Under the pieces are notes generated by a model. It saw only the letters and a list, made by a program, of their open reading frames with translations, was not told where the DNA came from and made no database searches. A program made the position numbers and the translations under genes. 64,000 nucleotides of DNA from contig NZ_CP141266.1 in NCBI RefSeq assembly GCF_030540775.2, positions 2,529,001 through 2,593,000 of the forward strand. The letters run 5' to 3'. Every line of letters starts with the position of its first letter. The stretch's first letter is position 1. Positions 28,166-36,266 of the stretch are shown piece by piece. The DNA is from Flavivirga abyssicola (GTDB lineage Bacteria > Bacteroidota > Bacteroidia > Flavobacteriales > Flavobacteriaceae).

Positions 28166-29011
28166 TTAATAAGCAAAAGGTCTATTATCAATCCATGCTT
28201 CTTTTAAAAATTTGAAACGCTCTACATGAAATTTTGAAGGGCTCATACCACAGTATCTTTTAAAGTCTTTAGAAAAGTGTGCGAAATCATAATAATTAAA
28301 TAATGCACTCAAAGTTTTGTAATTTTGCTCTCCTTCAGAACTCATTTCTGCAAATAAACAATTAAAACGAACAATTCTACTGTATATAGATGGTGATATC
28401 CCTACCATCTGCTTAAATTTTTTCTGAAAATATCGTTCACTTACATTTAATTTGTTGGTAATGTCTTTTATTAAACTGCACCCCTTTGTTTGTTGAATTA
28501 GTTCAACAGCTTCATCAATAATTGTGAGTTTTGGCTTCGCCATATTTAATTGATTCAATAATAAGTTCTCAACATAATTAATCCTGTCACGTGGAAGTTC
28601 TGTTGATAGATAAGATTGTTTGAAGGCATCAAATGAATCATCTAGAATCGTTTGTGTATCTACTGGGTTATTAACTAATTCCGTCATATTTAAACCAAAA
28701 AGATGATATAAGCCTGTTGGAGTAAATGCAGCTCCGGTAAGTTCTATAACTTCGTTGGCAGAGTACATAGTATATGTATCAGTTTGTTGCCCAATAGTAT
28801 AAAATTGCTGTGGTTTTATTTCTTCGCCATCAATACTGCTTTCAAATTTTCCTTTAAATCTTCCTTTATATTGAAAAACCATAAAACATGTTCCACTTGG
28901 CAATGCCTTTTCTTCAATCCTAACTTTATAATTAGTCTTCTCCCATTTTATGGTATATAGAAATGCAACGTATGAGGCTAATTTTTCTGAAACATGGTAG
29001 GCAGTAAGCAT
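28166..29011 (-). CDS. AraC-family transcriptional regulator (paralog)
   Basis: A 281-residue protein. The C-terminal DNA-binding domain has LIKDITNKLNVSERYFQKKFKQMVGISPSIYSR and FNYYDFAHFSKDFKRYCGMSP. The N-terminal half shares its layout with the neighbouring AraC protein (YTMYSANEVIELTGAAFTPTGLYHLFG compared with YTMELPQNTNLFGVVLHPATASWL). The two genes are 90 bases apart on the same strand, suggesting tandem duplication. It lies just inside the right border of the tRNA-bounded island. Confidence 0.85.
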   Translation of the reverse strand: MLTAYHVSEKLASYVAFLYTIKWEKTNYKVRIEEKALPSGTCFMVFQYKGRFKGKFESSIDGEEIKPQQFYTIGQQTDTYTMYSANEVIELTGAAFTPTGLYHLFGLNMTELVNNPVDTQTILDDSFDAFKQSYLSTELPRDRINYVENLLLNQLNMAKPKLTIIDEAVELIQQTKGCSLIKDITNKLNVSERYFQKKFKQMVGISPSIYSRIVRFNCLFAEMSSEGEQNYKTLSALFNYYDFAHFSKDFKRYCGMSPSKFHVERFKFLKEAWIDNRPFAY

Positions 29012-29091
29012 TTATAAATATTAAGGATATTTTAGGTCAATTAAAATGGTTGGAATATATGATTAATTTTAGGAGTGAATTAATACTAAAT

Positions 29092-29292
29092 CTAGATGAA
29101 AGTAAAGAAAGAATAGGTAGTAGATATCATTAAAAACTGTTCACCTTGAGAATCCCAATATTTTGGGTTAATTTCTTTACTTAAATAATAATAGCTGCGC
29201 TTTCTGTTTACGGTTAGTCTAATAGCAAGACGATATCTCTTGTTTTTATTTTTATCCATTTTGGAATGTAAAAGAGTTTTTAAAGTTGCCAT
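29092..29292 (-). pseudogene. truncated tyrosine integrase (N-terminal arm-binding domain only)
   Basis: The first about 53 of 66 residues (KNKRYRLAIRLTVNRKRSYY ... INPKYWDSQ) match the N-terminal domain of Bacteroidota phage-type or conjugative-element integrases: paired basic beta-strands followed by a PxxWD signature. Intact proteins have 350-430 residues with a core-binding and a catalytic domain carrying R-H-R-Y. Here the frame leaves the family after SQGEQF and stops. The catalytic part is missing, so the element cannot move by itself. It lies 150 bases from the right direct repeat, the expected place for an integrase. Confidence 0.75.
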
Positions 29293-29439
29293 AACAATTA
29301 TCTTTTATGTAAAAATACAAAATTCGGGTAACACATTTTATGGTTTAAATTGATTTCATATGATATTGTAAAAAATATAAACTGCTGATAGTTAGTATTT
29401 TTATATAAATTCATTGTCGTTTGATTTCCTTAAAAAATA

Positions 29440-29551
29440 ACTTAGGATCTAGTGCCGCGAGGTGTGAGAGTTCGAGTCTCTCCACCCGCATAAAAAATAA
29501 GATAAGACGTTTCTTCGAATGGAGGAACGTTTTTTATGTTAATAAGTTTGT
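29440..29551 (+). repeat. right attachment-type repeat: remnant of tRNA-Leu 3' half
   Basis: It matches 16891-17002 from the anticodon loop through the terminator to the run ATAAGTTTGT, with substitutions at G to A in the acceptor arm and C to T twice just after the tRNA. The 5' half of a tRNA is absent, so no functional tRNA is encoded. It is best read as the displaced 3' end of the original tRNA gene after insertion of the 12.5 kb island. Confidence 0.75.
29507..29535 (+). terminator. terminator hairpin in the displaced tRNA end
   Basis: The same stem as the tRNA-Leu terminator, ACGTTTCTTC / GGAGGAACGT with loop GAAT, is followed by a run of T. It is fully conserved in the otherwise diverging repeat copy. 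Confidence 0.7.
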
Positions 29552-29661
29552 TACTTCCCATACTATAACTGTATCAAAAGAGAAGTATGGGTTCTCGAAC
29601 CTAATACCATGTTATAAAAAAGAAAAGGGGGCTGACTTACCTTGATAGCTTACATTGATTT

Positions 29662-30249
29662 TTAACCATGTTTTCCCGGGTTCCAACCTTTAGAACCAAT
29701 TAATTCTTGAGCAACTTCTTTAGGATAATCTTCTAGATCTGTAGCCATAGTGTCATTCCAACGATTCAAATAACCAAAGAGCGCAAGTGAAGCAACAATT
29801 TCTACAATTTCACTCTCGCTAAAATGCTTTTTTAATTCATCAAAATCTTCTGTAGCAGCCATATTGGGAATTAAAGCACCTTTAAAAGCGACATTTAATG
29901 CAGCCCTTTCTGCTTCAGAAAATAAAGGAGATGTTTGAAATTCCCAAACAGATTCTATTTTTTCTTTAGAGGCCTTATAAATTCTGGAAAGATTTGCCAT
30001 ATGTGCCTGACAATAACGACAACCACTGGCTTGACTGGAAATAAGACTGATAAGCATTTTTAGTTCCTCTGAAACGGTGCCTTCATACAATATAACCTGA
30101 TTTAATTGCATGAATGCTTTCGATATTTCTGGTCGTCGTTGCATGGTTAAAATACTATTAGGAATAAAACCTCTGGTTTTTTGGTAATGATCGAACTTGG
30201 GTTCTAATTCTGAATGCAAACTTTTTGAAAGTGGTTCTAGGTGTGCCAT
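29662..30249 (-). CDS. AhpD-like / carboxymuconolactone-decarboxylase-family protein
   Basis: A 195-residue cytoplasmic protein. The motif SGCRYCQAHMANLSR at about residues 76-90 gives the CxxC followed by His seen in AhpD-like alkylhydroperoxidase-related proteins. The helical segments around it (LKMLISLISSQ, IVEIVASLALFGYLNRWND) fit the peroxidase-related family. The likely role is thiol-dependent peroxide or quinone handling. It ends the minus-strand aromatic cluster, 176 bases after the TonB receptor and after a probable terminator, so it may have its own promoter. Confidence 0.8.
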   Translation of the reverse strand: MAHLEPLSKSLHSELEPKFDHYQKTRGFIPNSILTMQRRPEISKAFMQLNQVILYEGTVSEELKMLISLISSQASGCRYCQAHMANLSRIYKASKEKIESVWEFQTSPLFSEAERAALNVAFKGALIPNMAATEDFDELKKHFSESEIVEIVASLALFGYLNRWNDTMATDLEDYPKEVAQELIGSKGWNPGKHG

Positions 30250-30355
30250 AATGTTATTTTTATTTTAATGAATACCTGATTCCTATTAGTGTGTTTATAA
30301 AAAACACTAAAAATTAGAGGTTCACAAATATTATTTATTAATCGGAATTAGGTTG

Positions 30356-30399
30356 AAAAGTTAGAAGTCTCATACCATTACAGTAATGAAACCTCTAAC
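30356..30399 (-). terminator. probable terminator after the TonB receptor gene
   Basis: Read on the minus strand, GTTAGAGGTTTCAT and ATGAGACTTCTAAC pair over 14 positions (two G-U) around a 12-base loop, followed by CTTTT. It lies 27 bases beyond the receptor stop codon. Confidence 0.55.
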
Positions 30400-30425
30400 C
30401 CAATCAAACTACTTGAATAAATTAT

Positions 30426-33017
30426 TTAAAAGAATTTATAACTTAATCCTAAATTAAATTCTGCTGGTCTTGCGTAAGTACCATAAATAATACCTACTCC
30501 TGGGTTATTATAACCTCCAACAAGATAAGTTTCGTCTGTAATGTTACTACCCCCTATAGTCACTTTCCAATCTCTATTAGGGCCTTCTAACGATAAAGAT
30601 GTATTAAGTAACGTTAATCCTGGTTGTCTAAGAATTGCTGTGTTTTCTACATCATTATAAACTTCACTTTTATTAACCATATCTATATGGAACAACAATC
30701 TGGCTTTATCTTCTCCTAAAGGAAAAGTGATATCTGCTGCCACCGAACTGGAAAAATCAGGCGTATTTATAAAACTGAAATCTTCAGAAATCACTGCATT
30801 TGGATCTGTAATAGATTTATACGATGCATCAATATATCCAAAGTTTCCTGATAATAATATATTTTGGGAAGCACGCCATTGTGCATCTACTTCTACACCT
30901 TTAATTTCTGCTTGAGCAGCATTTTCAACAAAAGGAGTAATGCCTCTTTGAACTGTAATCTGTAAATCTTGATAATCGGTATAAAAAGCTGATATGTTAA
31001 ATCGGAAAGTGTTATTTGCTAAATCCGTTTTCAATCCTACCTCATAGGTATTTGCTTTTTCGGGAGCAAATTCTGGTGCTTCAAGTACTGGTGTTGTTAC
31101 TCTGGTTGTCCAACCACCAGATTTAAATCCTTGAGCAAAAAAGCCATAAGCAAATACACTTTCAGAAAATTTATACTCCGTACCTAATCTAAAGGTAGGC
31201 TCACTAAATGTTTGTTTGTTCACTCCTGGAGGATAGTATAATGTAAGATCTGATGTTGGAAAATCTTCAGGTGCTACTACACCAGTTTTTAATGCAAAAC
31301 TGTTTAAATCTCGTTGTCTGCCATCTAATTCCTTTTCCTCATAGGTAAAACGCGCACCTCCCGTAACACTCCATTTGTCGGTTAATTTTAGTGTCGCTTG
31401 AGCAAATCCCGCGTAACTTTTGTTTTTAACAAAATTCTGTCCATAAATCTGTACTAAACCTCTACCTAAAACAACTTGATCGGTAACTGAACCGTCTTCA
31501 TTAAAATAGTAAAGACCAGCGATCCATTTAAGCTTATCGTCATTTCCAACCAATTGGAATTCTTGAGTAAACTGTTTTTGTGGCATAATAAATCCGGCAG
31601 TTCCGAAATCTATAGGAGAAAAATCTTGATCTTCGGCAAATTGAGATTTTAAATTTCTATATGACGAAATGGATTTAAAATCTATGTTGTCGCTAAGTTC
31701 CCATTCTAATGTAAGTGCAGTTCCCCAGGTATCTATTTTTGTTCCTGCATCTGCAGTAGCATAATTGCTAAAAGGGTCATCTGTAATAAAACGCTCATCG
31801 TAAGGTGTCGCTCCTATCAATTCTAATCCAGGAGCGTTAGTAATAGCATTACATAATTCCGGAGGTAATAATCCAGCAGCACAGGCATTATATGCACCAA
31901 CAATAGTAGGAGCACCGCCTACATCATTAAACATGGCTAAAATTTTACTCGCATTTTGATTTTCTCTTACACGTTCGTAATCGGCACTAAAAGTAGCTGT
32001 AAATTTATCTGAAGCTAACCACTTAAGTTTTGCTCTCCAGGTATCGTTGTTTTGATTTCCTTGATCTCCATCGTTATTTACATCTGAGAAAACACCTAAA
32101 CGTGGGTTTGCAAGATCTGCATTTGCCGCTCCATTATAAGGGAGTCTTTCTACATGACCGTCTCTGTTAATTGAAGATACAGATACACTAGATAATAATT
32201 TGTCATCAATCAAAGGGATATCTACCGATACTTTGGTGTCTAATCTGTTATAACTACCAGTCGTTATTTGTCCATTAGCAGAAAACGTTCTGGAAGGATC
32301 CTTTGTTGTAATGTTTATAGCTCCGCCAATAGTATTTCTACCAAAAAGTGTACCTTGAGGACCTTTAAGCGCTTCAACTCTTGCAACGTCTAGTAAGTCG
32401 ATAACAGAACCTACAGTACGTCCAAAATAAACACCGTCTACATATAATCCAACAGCAGGTTCGTAAGTAATAGCAAAATCTACTTGACCAATACCTCTAA
32501 TATATGGCGATAAAATAGATTGACTACCACTAAAAGGTGCAGTAACATCTATTTCTACATTTGGAATATAATCACCAATTTGAGATACGTTACTAATACC
32601 TTTTGTTTCTAAAGCTTTTGCTGAAAAAGCAGCAACCGAAATAGGCACTTCTTGTACATTTTCTGATTGTTTTCTTGATGTTACGACAACAGTTTCTAAA
32701 CCGTAACCGCCTTCTTCAAGAATAACGTTAATGACGGTTTGACCAGCAACTGAAACGTCTTTGGTTTTATATCCAATAAATGAAAATACTAATATGTCAT
32801 CGCTATTTAAAGTAATAGAATATTTTCCATTAAAATCTGTTGTAGCTCCATTAGATTGATTTTTCACAATGATGTTTACACCTGGTAAAGGGCTATTGTT
32901 AGCATCTGTAACAATTCCATTAACTGTTATTTCTTGTGCAAAAGCAGATAGCGAAAAAAACATAAGAAGACACGCTATACAGACTTTAAGTTGGTGTTGA
33001 ATTACATACTTTTTCAT
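30426..33017 (-). CDS. TonB-dependent outer-membrane receptor
   Basis: An 863-residue protein. The signal peptide ends at LSAFAQ. Residues about 28-115 are a carboxypeptidase-regulatory-like domain (VNGIVTDANNSPLPGVNIIV ... FNGKYSI). The plug follows (VTSRKQSENVQEVPISVAAF, IRGIGQVDF, RVEALKGPQGTLFGRNTIGG), then a 22-strand barrel ending in aromatic YKFF. No SusD partner is adjacent, so it is not a typical glycan receptor. It follows the aldoxime dehydratase gene by 39 bases on the same strand, which suggests uptake of the compound used by the cluster; that role is an inference. Confidence 0.9.
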   Translation of the reverse strand: MKKYVIQHQLKVCIACLLMFFSLSAFAQEITVNGIVTDANNSPLPGVNIIVKNQSNGATTDFNGKYSITLNSDDILVFSFIGYKTKDVSVAGQTVINVILEEGGYGLETVVVTSRKQSENVQEVPISVAAFSAKALETKGISNVSQIGDYIPNVEIDVTAPFSGSQSILSPYIRGIGQVDFAITYEPAVGLYVDGVYFGRTVGSVIDLLDVARVEALKGPQGTLFGRNTIGGAINITTKDPSRTFSANGQITTGSYNRLDTKVSVDIPLIDDKLLSSVSVSSINRDGHVERLPYNGAANADLANPRLGVFSDVNNDGDQGNQNNDTWRAKLKWLASDKFTATFSADYERVRENQNASKILAMFNDVGGAPTIVGAYNACAAGLLPPELCNAITNAPGLELIGATPYDERFITDDPFSNYATADAGTKIDTWGTALTLEWELSDNIDFKSISSYRNLKSQFAEDQDFSPIDFGTAGFIMPQKQFTQEFQLVGNDDKLKWIAGLYYFNEDGSVTDQVVLGRGLVQIYGQNFVKNKSYAGFAQATLKLTDKWSVTGGARFTYEEKELDGRQRDLNSFALKTGVVAPEDFPTSDLTLYYPPGVNKQTFSEPTFRLGTEYKFSESVFAYGFFAQGFKSGGWTTRVTTPVLEAPEFAPEKANTYEVGLKTDLANNTFRFNISAFYTDYQDLQITVQRGITPFVENAAQAEIKGVEVDAQWRASQNILLSGNFGYIDASYKSITDPNAVISEDFSFINTPDFSSSVAADITFPLGEDKARLLFHIDMVNKSEVYNDVENTAILRQPGLTLLNTSLSLEGPNRDWKVTIGGSNITDETYLVGGYNNPGVGIIYGTYARPAEFNLGLSYKFF

Positions 33018-33056
33018 TGTTTTGAGTTTTAAGATTAGTTATATTTAGTTGAGTAT

Positions 33057-34073
33057 TTATCTAAACCAAGGAAGAAGCCCTGACTTTGGATGGCAGTTTA
33101 TATATTCAAATACTTGACCTTCGGGTAAAACCGATACTTCATGCCATAGTTTTATATCTATTTGTCCTCCTAAGGATTGTACCATGTTTAAAAAACTATT
33201 AAATATGGCTAAATGCGTAGGGTGTGTTCTAGACCATGTTTCTAAATGTTCCAGTGTTAAGAAATAGGCAAAACCAAATGTTTTCTTTGTTTTTTCACCT
33301 GATATAGTAAGCTCATCAGAAAACCTGGAACTACAGCATCCTGTTTCTTCTGGATGGGTTGAAATAAAATCCATACCTTTTATTAGATTGGGATATACTT
33401 CAGCTTGATAATACGCTTTTTCATGATCTTTACTTTCGGTTAAATTTTGAGCAGATCTAATAATAGCAAGGTTTTTAGGTGTTTTTAGATGCACTCGTTT
33501 TCCTAAAGTTTCAATATGTGATTGCTGTGTTAAGTTTTCTGTATTTCCTTCTAGTAAATTAACCTCAGAAATTTCTAAACGATCTCGCATACCACCCCAA
33601 TAATTATGCTCTTTAATAGGACCTTTAAAATCGTTAAACATCGTTGCAGCTCCCGCTTTATCTTCCGATGAGAAAAGGGTTTCAAAGCGTTCCAAAGGAA
33701 TAATCATAGGTTCTGCCCAATAGCCAAAATCGTCATTTACGCGGTCGTCAGAATTCCACCAATTAGTAAACAAATGAGCTGCTCTCCATGCGTCATAACT
33801 TGCTTTAGAATTCCAATAAGAAATATAAAAACCGTTTCTATAATTTTCATTATCGATAACATGACCTCTTTCTGTATGAATTGGTGCATGGTCAGCTTTT
33901 AGTAAGCTTGAATACCAATTATGAAATTCATTAGGTGTTTTATTAGAATCGTTTTGGATTTGATACCCAAAATAGCCAATAACAATTTCGGTACAGCCTG
34001 ATTCTATTTTAGCACTCCAGGCAGGAACCGGTGGTTCCCAGCCTTTAGGCATGTTTTTTTTATATTTTCTCAT
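33057..34073 (-). CDS. oxd: heme-containing aldoxime dehydratase (phenylacetaldoxime dehydratase type)
   Basis: A 338-residue cytoplasmic protein close to the usual length (about 350) of Oxd enzymes, which dehydrate aldoximes to nitriles. The family fingerprint is visible: N-terminal PxGWxPPVPAW, the segment YWGGMRDR (conserved Arg), the Cys/Ser run ETGCCSSRF (conserved Ser region), and SRTHPTHLAIFNSF, with His284/His287 as candidate heme ligands plus His311 in LWHEVSV. Its start overlaps the nitrilase stop by four bases (ATGA), so the nitrile produced is handed to the next enzyme of the same operon. Substrates of known enzymes are aryl- and alkyl-aldoximes; arylacetaldoxime is inferred here from the homogentisate genes. 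Confidence 0.88.
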   Translation of the reverse strand: MRKYKKNMPKGWEPPVPAWSAKIESGCTEIVIGYFGYQIQNDSNKTPNEFHNWYSSLLKADHAPIHTERGHVIDNENYRNGFYISYWNSKASYDAWRAAHLFTNWWNSDDRVNDDFGYWAEPMIIPLERFETLFSSEDKAGAATMFNDFKGPIKEHNYWGGMRDRLEISEVNLLEGNTENLTQQSHIETLGKRVHLKTPKNLAIIRSAQNLTESKDHEKAYYQAEVYPNLIKGMDFISTHPEETGCCSSRFSDELTISGEKTKKTFGFAYFLTLEHLETWSRTHPTHLAIFNSFLNMVQSLGGQIDIKLWHEVSVLPEGQVFEYINCHPKSGLLPWFR

Positions 34074-35089
34074 GATTGCTCGGTTATTTCTTCTTTTAAA
34101 ACCTCCTCAGTCTTTGCTTCTTTTCCTGCATTGTATGCTTCTCTTAATACTACTGGTCGTTGAGGTTTTGGATTGAAAAGTAGCTGGGTAACATCTGGTC
34201 TTGCATAATGACCTGCAGGGTCTGCAGCTGCTTTGGCTACTGCTATGGCTCCTAAGTCTATATCGGCATATAAAATACCTTCTTGATCATGCGGAATAGG
34301 TTCTGCCAATTCAGATCCATCTGGTCCATATATTCTGGCGTAACCACCACCTAATGGCAGGAAGTCCTTTTTCAGATCAGTATCGCATAGCATATCATGA
34401 ATTTCCTGAGTTATTAAAGGTGTTGGTGCAACAACATAACACGACCCTTCTACGGCATAAATTCGACTTGCGGCTGTGTTTACTTGATAGCCTAAGGCAA
34501 AAGCCTTTCCTTCATATAAAGAAAATCCGGGCCATGCAGCAAAGTGTACTTGTTCATTTTGTGAGTACATGGCATATTTACTCAACGGTTGTAAATGTTC
34601 CCAACACGCTAAAGCTCCTAGTTTTCCTATTCTGGTATCATGGACTTTAAGATCGCTGCCGTCACCATTACCAAATACAGTACGTTCCACATGTGTAGGT
34701 TTTAATTTTCGTCTTGCAGATATGGTTTCTCCTTCATCGTCAATAAGTAGTTGTGCAATATATAATGATCCGCCATCGCGTTCACTAAAGCCCATACCTA
34801 CATAAATATTATTTCGTCTTGCAGCTTCACAGAGTCGCATGTGTTGTTCGCTCCCAATTTCCATTGAGTTTTCAAAATAGGGCTGTACATGTTGCATGCC
34901 CATAGCAGGTGCATCAAGCCATATCCACCAAGGATACCCTGGTAACCAACATTCTCCGAAAGTGACAAGTTTTGCTCCATTATTTGAGGCTTCTTCAATT
35001 AATTTTATTGCTTTATCGATTGAGGCATTTAAGTTTAAAAAAACTGGTGCAGCTTGTACAGCGGCAACTTTGTAGCTTGAATTTTCCAT
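34070..35089 (-). CDS. nit: nitrilase (branch 1, likely arylacetonitrilase)
   Basis: A 339-residue enzyme hydrolysing nitriles directly to acids and ammonia. The catalytic triad is intact: Glu46 in FGECWLPGYPWW, Lys128 in RRKLKPTHVERTVFG, and Cys162 in GALACWEHLQPL. These contexts are those of true nitrilases rather than amidases or N-carbamoylases. The length fits the family. It forms a two-gene unit with aldoxime dehydratase, as in soil actinobacteria and pseudomonads. Direct repeats 22 bases apart upstream of its start could be AraC sites. Confidence 0.92.
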   Translation of the reverse strand: MENSSYKVAAVQAAPVFLNLNASIDKAIKLIEEASNNGAKLVTFGECWLPGYPWWIWLDAPAMGMQHVQPYFENSMEIGSEQHMRLCEAARRNNIYVGMGFSERDGGSLYIAQLLIDDEGETISARRKLKPTHVERTVFGNGDGSDLKVHDTRIGKLGALACWEHLQPLSKYAMYSQNEQVHFAAWPGFSLYEGKAFALGYQVNTAASRIYAVEGSCYVVAPTPLITQEIHDMLCDTDLKKDFLPLGGGYARIYGPDGSELAEPIPHDQEGILYADIDLGAIAVAKAAADPAGHYARPDVTQLLFNPKPQRPVVLREAYNAGKEAKTEEVLKEEITEQS

Positions 35090-35157
35090 AATAAATTGAC
35101 TTTTTTTGTTTAACTGGTATCAAGTAACAACTAATAAATGCGGATGAATTGTTCAAT

Positions 35158-35185
35158 AGTGCACAAAGTGTTGTCAATTAGTGCA
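35158..35185. promoter_or_regulatory. candidate AraC-type operator (direct repeats)
   Basis: AGTGCA occurs at 35158-35163 and again at 35180-35185, exactly 22 bases apart, each preceded by TCAAT or TCAATT. Two half-sites about two helical turns apart in direct orientation are typical for AraC proteins. They lie 69-96 bases upstream of the nitrilase start and next to the araC gene. Binding is an inference. Confidence 0.4.
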
Positions 35186-35188
35186 ATA

Positions 35189-35217
35189 CAAAAAAAAGGC
35201 TCCTTAAAAGGAGCTTT
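35189..35217 (-). terminator. intrinsic terminator of the araC gene
   Basis: On the minus strand GCAAAGCTCCTT and AAGGAGCCTTT form a stem with a short TT loop and one bulged base, followed by a run of T. It lies 32 bases after the araC stop and before the nitrilase promoter region, so the nitrilase/aldoxime unit is probably transcribed separately. Confidence 0.75.
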
Positions 35218-35248
35218 GCATGTATATTTTTATGGAATGGTTGGTCGA

Positions 35249-36241
35249 TTAAGAAATAAGTTGAATCCTGTTTAGTTTTAAGGATTGTCCACAGATTGTT
35301 CTATATTCTCCTGGTGGAATACCAAATTTCTGTTTAAAACATTTTGTAAAGTTACTAATGTTATTGAATCCATTTTTATAACCTATCTCAGAAATACTTA
35401 GTTTTGATAAGCCTAAGTTTTCAATATCTTTTTTACATTTCTCTAATCTAGAATTACGGATGTAATTATTTATAGTACAATTTTCGTCATTAAAAAGTTT
35501 ATGTAATTGTCGCTTAGAGCATTTAAATGTGCGGGCAATTTGCTGAATGGATAATTGCGGATTAGTAATTTGCTCTTCAACAAAAGATTTAATGCCCAAC
35601 AACATGGTTTCTTTAGAGGGCGATGCATTTTTTTGCGAAGTGAACTTTAAATTTAAATAATCGTTTAACAGTTGAAGTAAATTATTAGCTAAATACTTTC
35701 TGGTAAATACATCAACTACTTTTAATTCAAGACTCAAACTATAAATAAAGTTTTTTAAAATTTTCCCTAAACCTGAATCATCTAATAATTGTGCCGTATT
35801 TGCAGTCACGTATGATGTTCCGTAAGTTAATAAACGGCGAGGAATTTTTAAAACCAACTGTTCAAATGCGCCTTTAAAATTTAATTCGTAAGGTCTGGTA
35901 CTATCTGTAAAACTCCAATCATTTGGTTTAAGAACAACGGTTCTGCCATCTTGTTTTAGAATAGATTGTCCGCTTAATTGAAAATTAATTAAAAAATAAT
36001 CTTCTGAAGATTTAGCAATAAGGCTTTTACTTCTTCTAACACCGCTTCCTTGAGATGTTATTTTGCAAACATGAATGGTATCTAATTGATGGCCTACAAG
36101 CGACCCGAAAAAAGAGGATTGTCCACCATTATGAAAAACATCCAATTCAATGAGGGTTTGGCATACATAATCATTCCAATAAGATAAAGCATCTTTAGGA
36201 GCTACTTTTTGAGTACTTATGTAATAGTCAGCTGCTTGCAT
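35249..36241 (-). CDS. AraC-family activator with AraC_binding_2-like N-terminus
   Basis: A 330-residue protein. The N-terminal part (about residues 20-200) contains YFLINFQLSGQSILKQDGR and FTDSTRPYELNF, the beta-rich sensor seen in FeaR- and NphR-type regulators. The C-terminal HTH pair has LSIQQIARTFKCSKRQLHKLF and ISEIGYKNGFNNISNFTKCFKQKFGIPPGEYR. NphR-type proteins activate nitrilase or aldoxime operons in actinobacteria. The position directly upstream of nit-oxd makes a role in sensing aldoxime, nitrile or amine plausible. Confidence 0.85.
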   Translation of the reverse strand: MQAADYYISTQKVAPKDALSYWNDYVCQTLIELDVFHNGGQSSFFGSLVGHQLDTIHVCKITSQGSGVRRSKSLIAKSSEDYFLINFQLSGQSILKQDGRTVVLKPNDWSFTDSTRPYELNFKGAFEQLVLKIPRRLLTYGTSYVTANTAQLLDDSGLGKILKNFIYSLSLELKVVDVFTRKYLANNLLQLLNDYLNLKFTSQKNASPSKETMLLGIKSFVEEQITNPQLSIQQIARTFKCSKRQLHKLFNDENCTINNYIRNSRLEKCKKDIENLGLSKLSISEIGYKNGFNNISNFTKCFKQKFGIPPGEYRTICGQSLKLNRIQLIS

Positions 36242-36266
36242 GAGTTTTAGAGATTTATAAATATAA

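Larger units (their letters stand above)
29293..29661. other. right island border and flanking gap
   Basis: This gap holds the partial tRNA-Leu repeat (29440-29551) and its terminator hairpin. The rest is AT-rich with no gene. A 74-codon frame across the repeat is only the tRNA fragment read as protein. Confidence 0.6.

Noticed and set aside
29440-29490. A second tRNA-Leu gene
   Set aside because: Only the part from the anticodon loop onward is present, the 5' half is missing, and an acceptor-stem base is changed. It is a remnant, not a gene.
30426-33017. SusC-type glycan importer
   Set aside because: No SusD partner is adjacent, the neighbours are aromatic-metabolism genes, and the plug motifs look like general TonB receptors.
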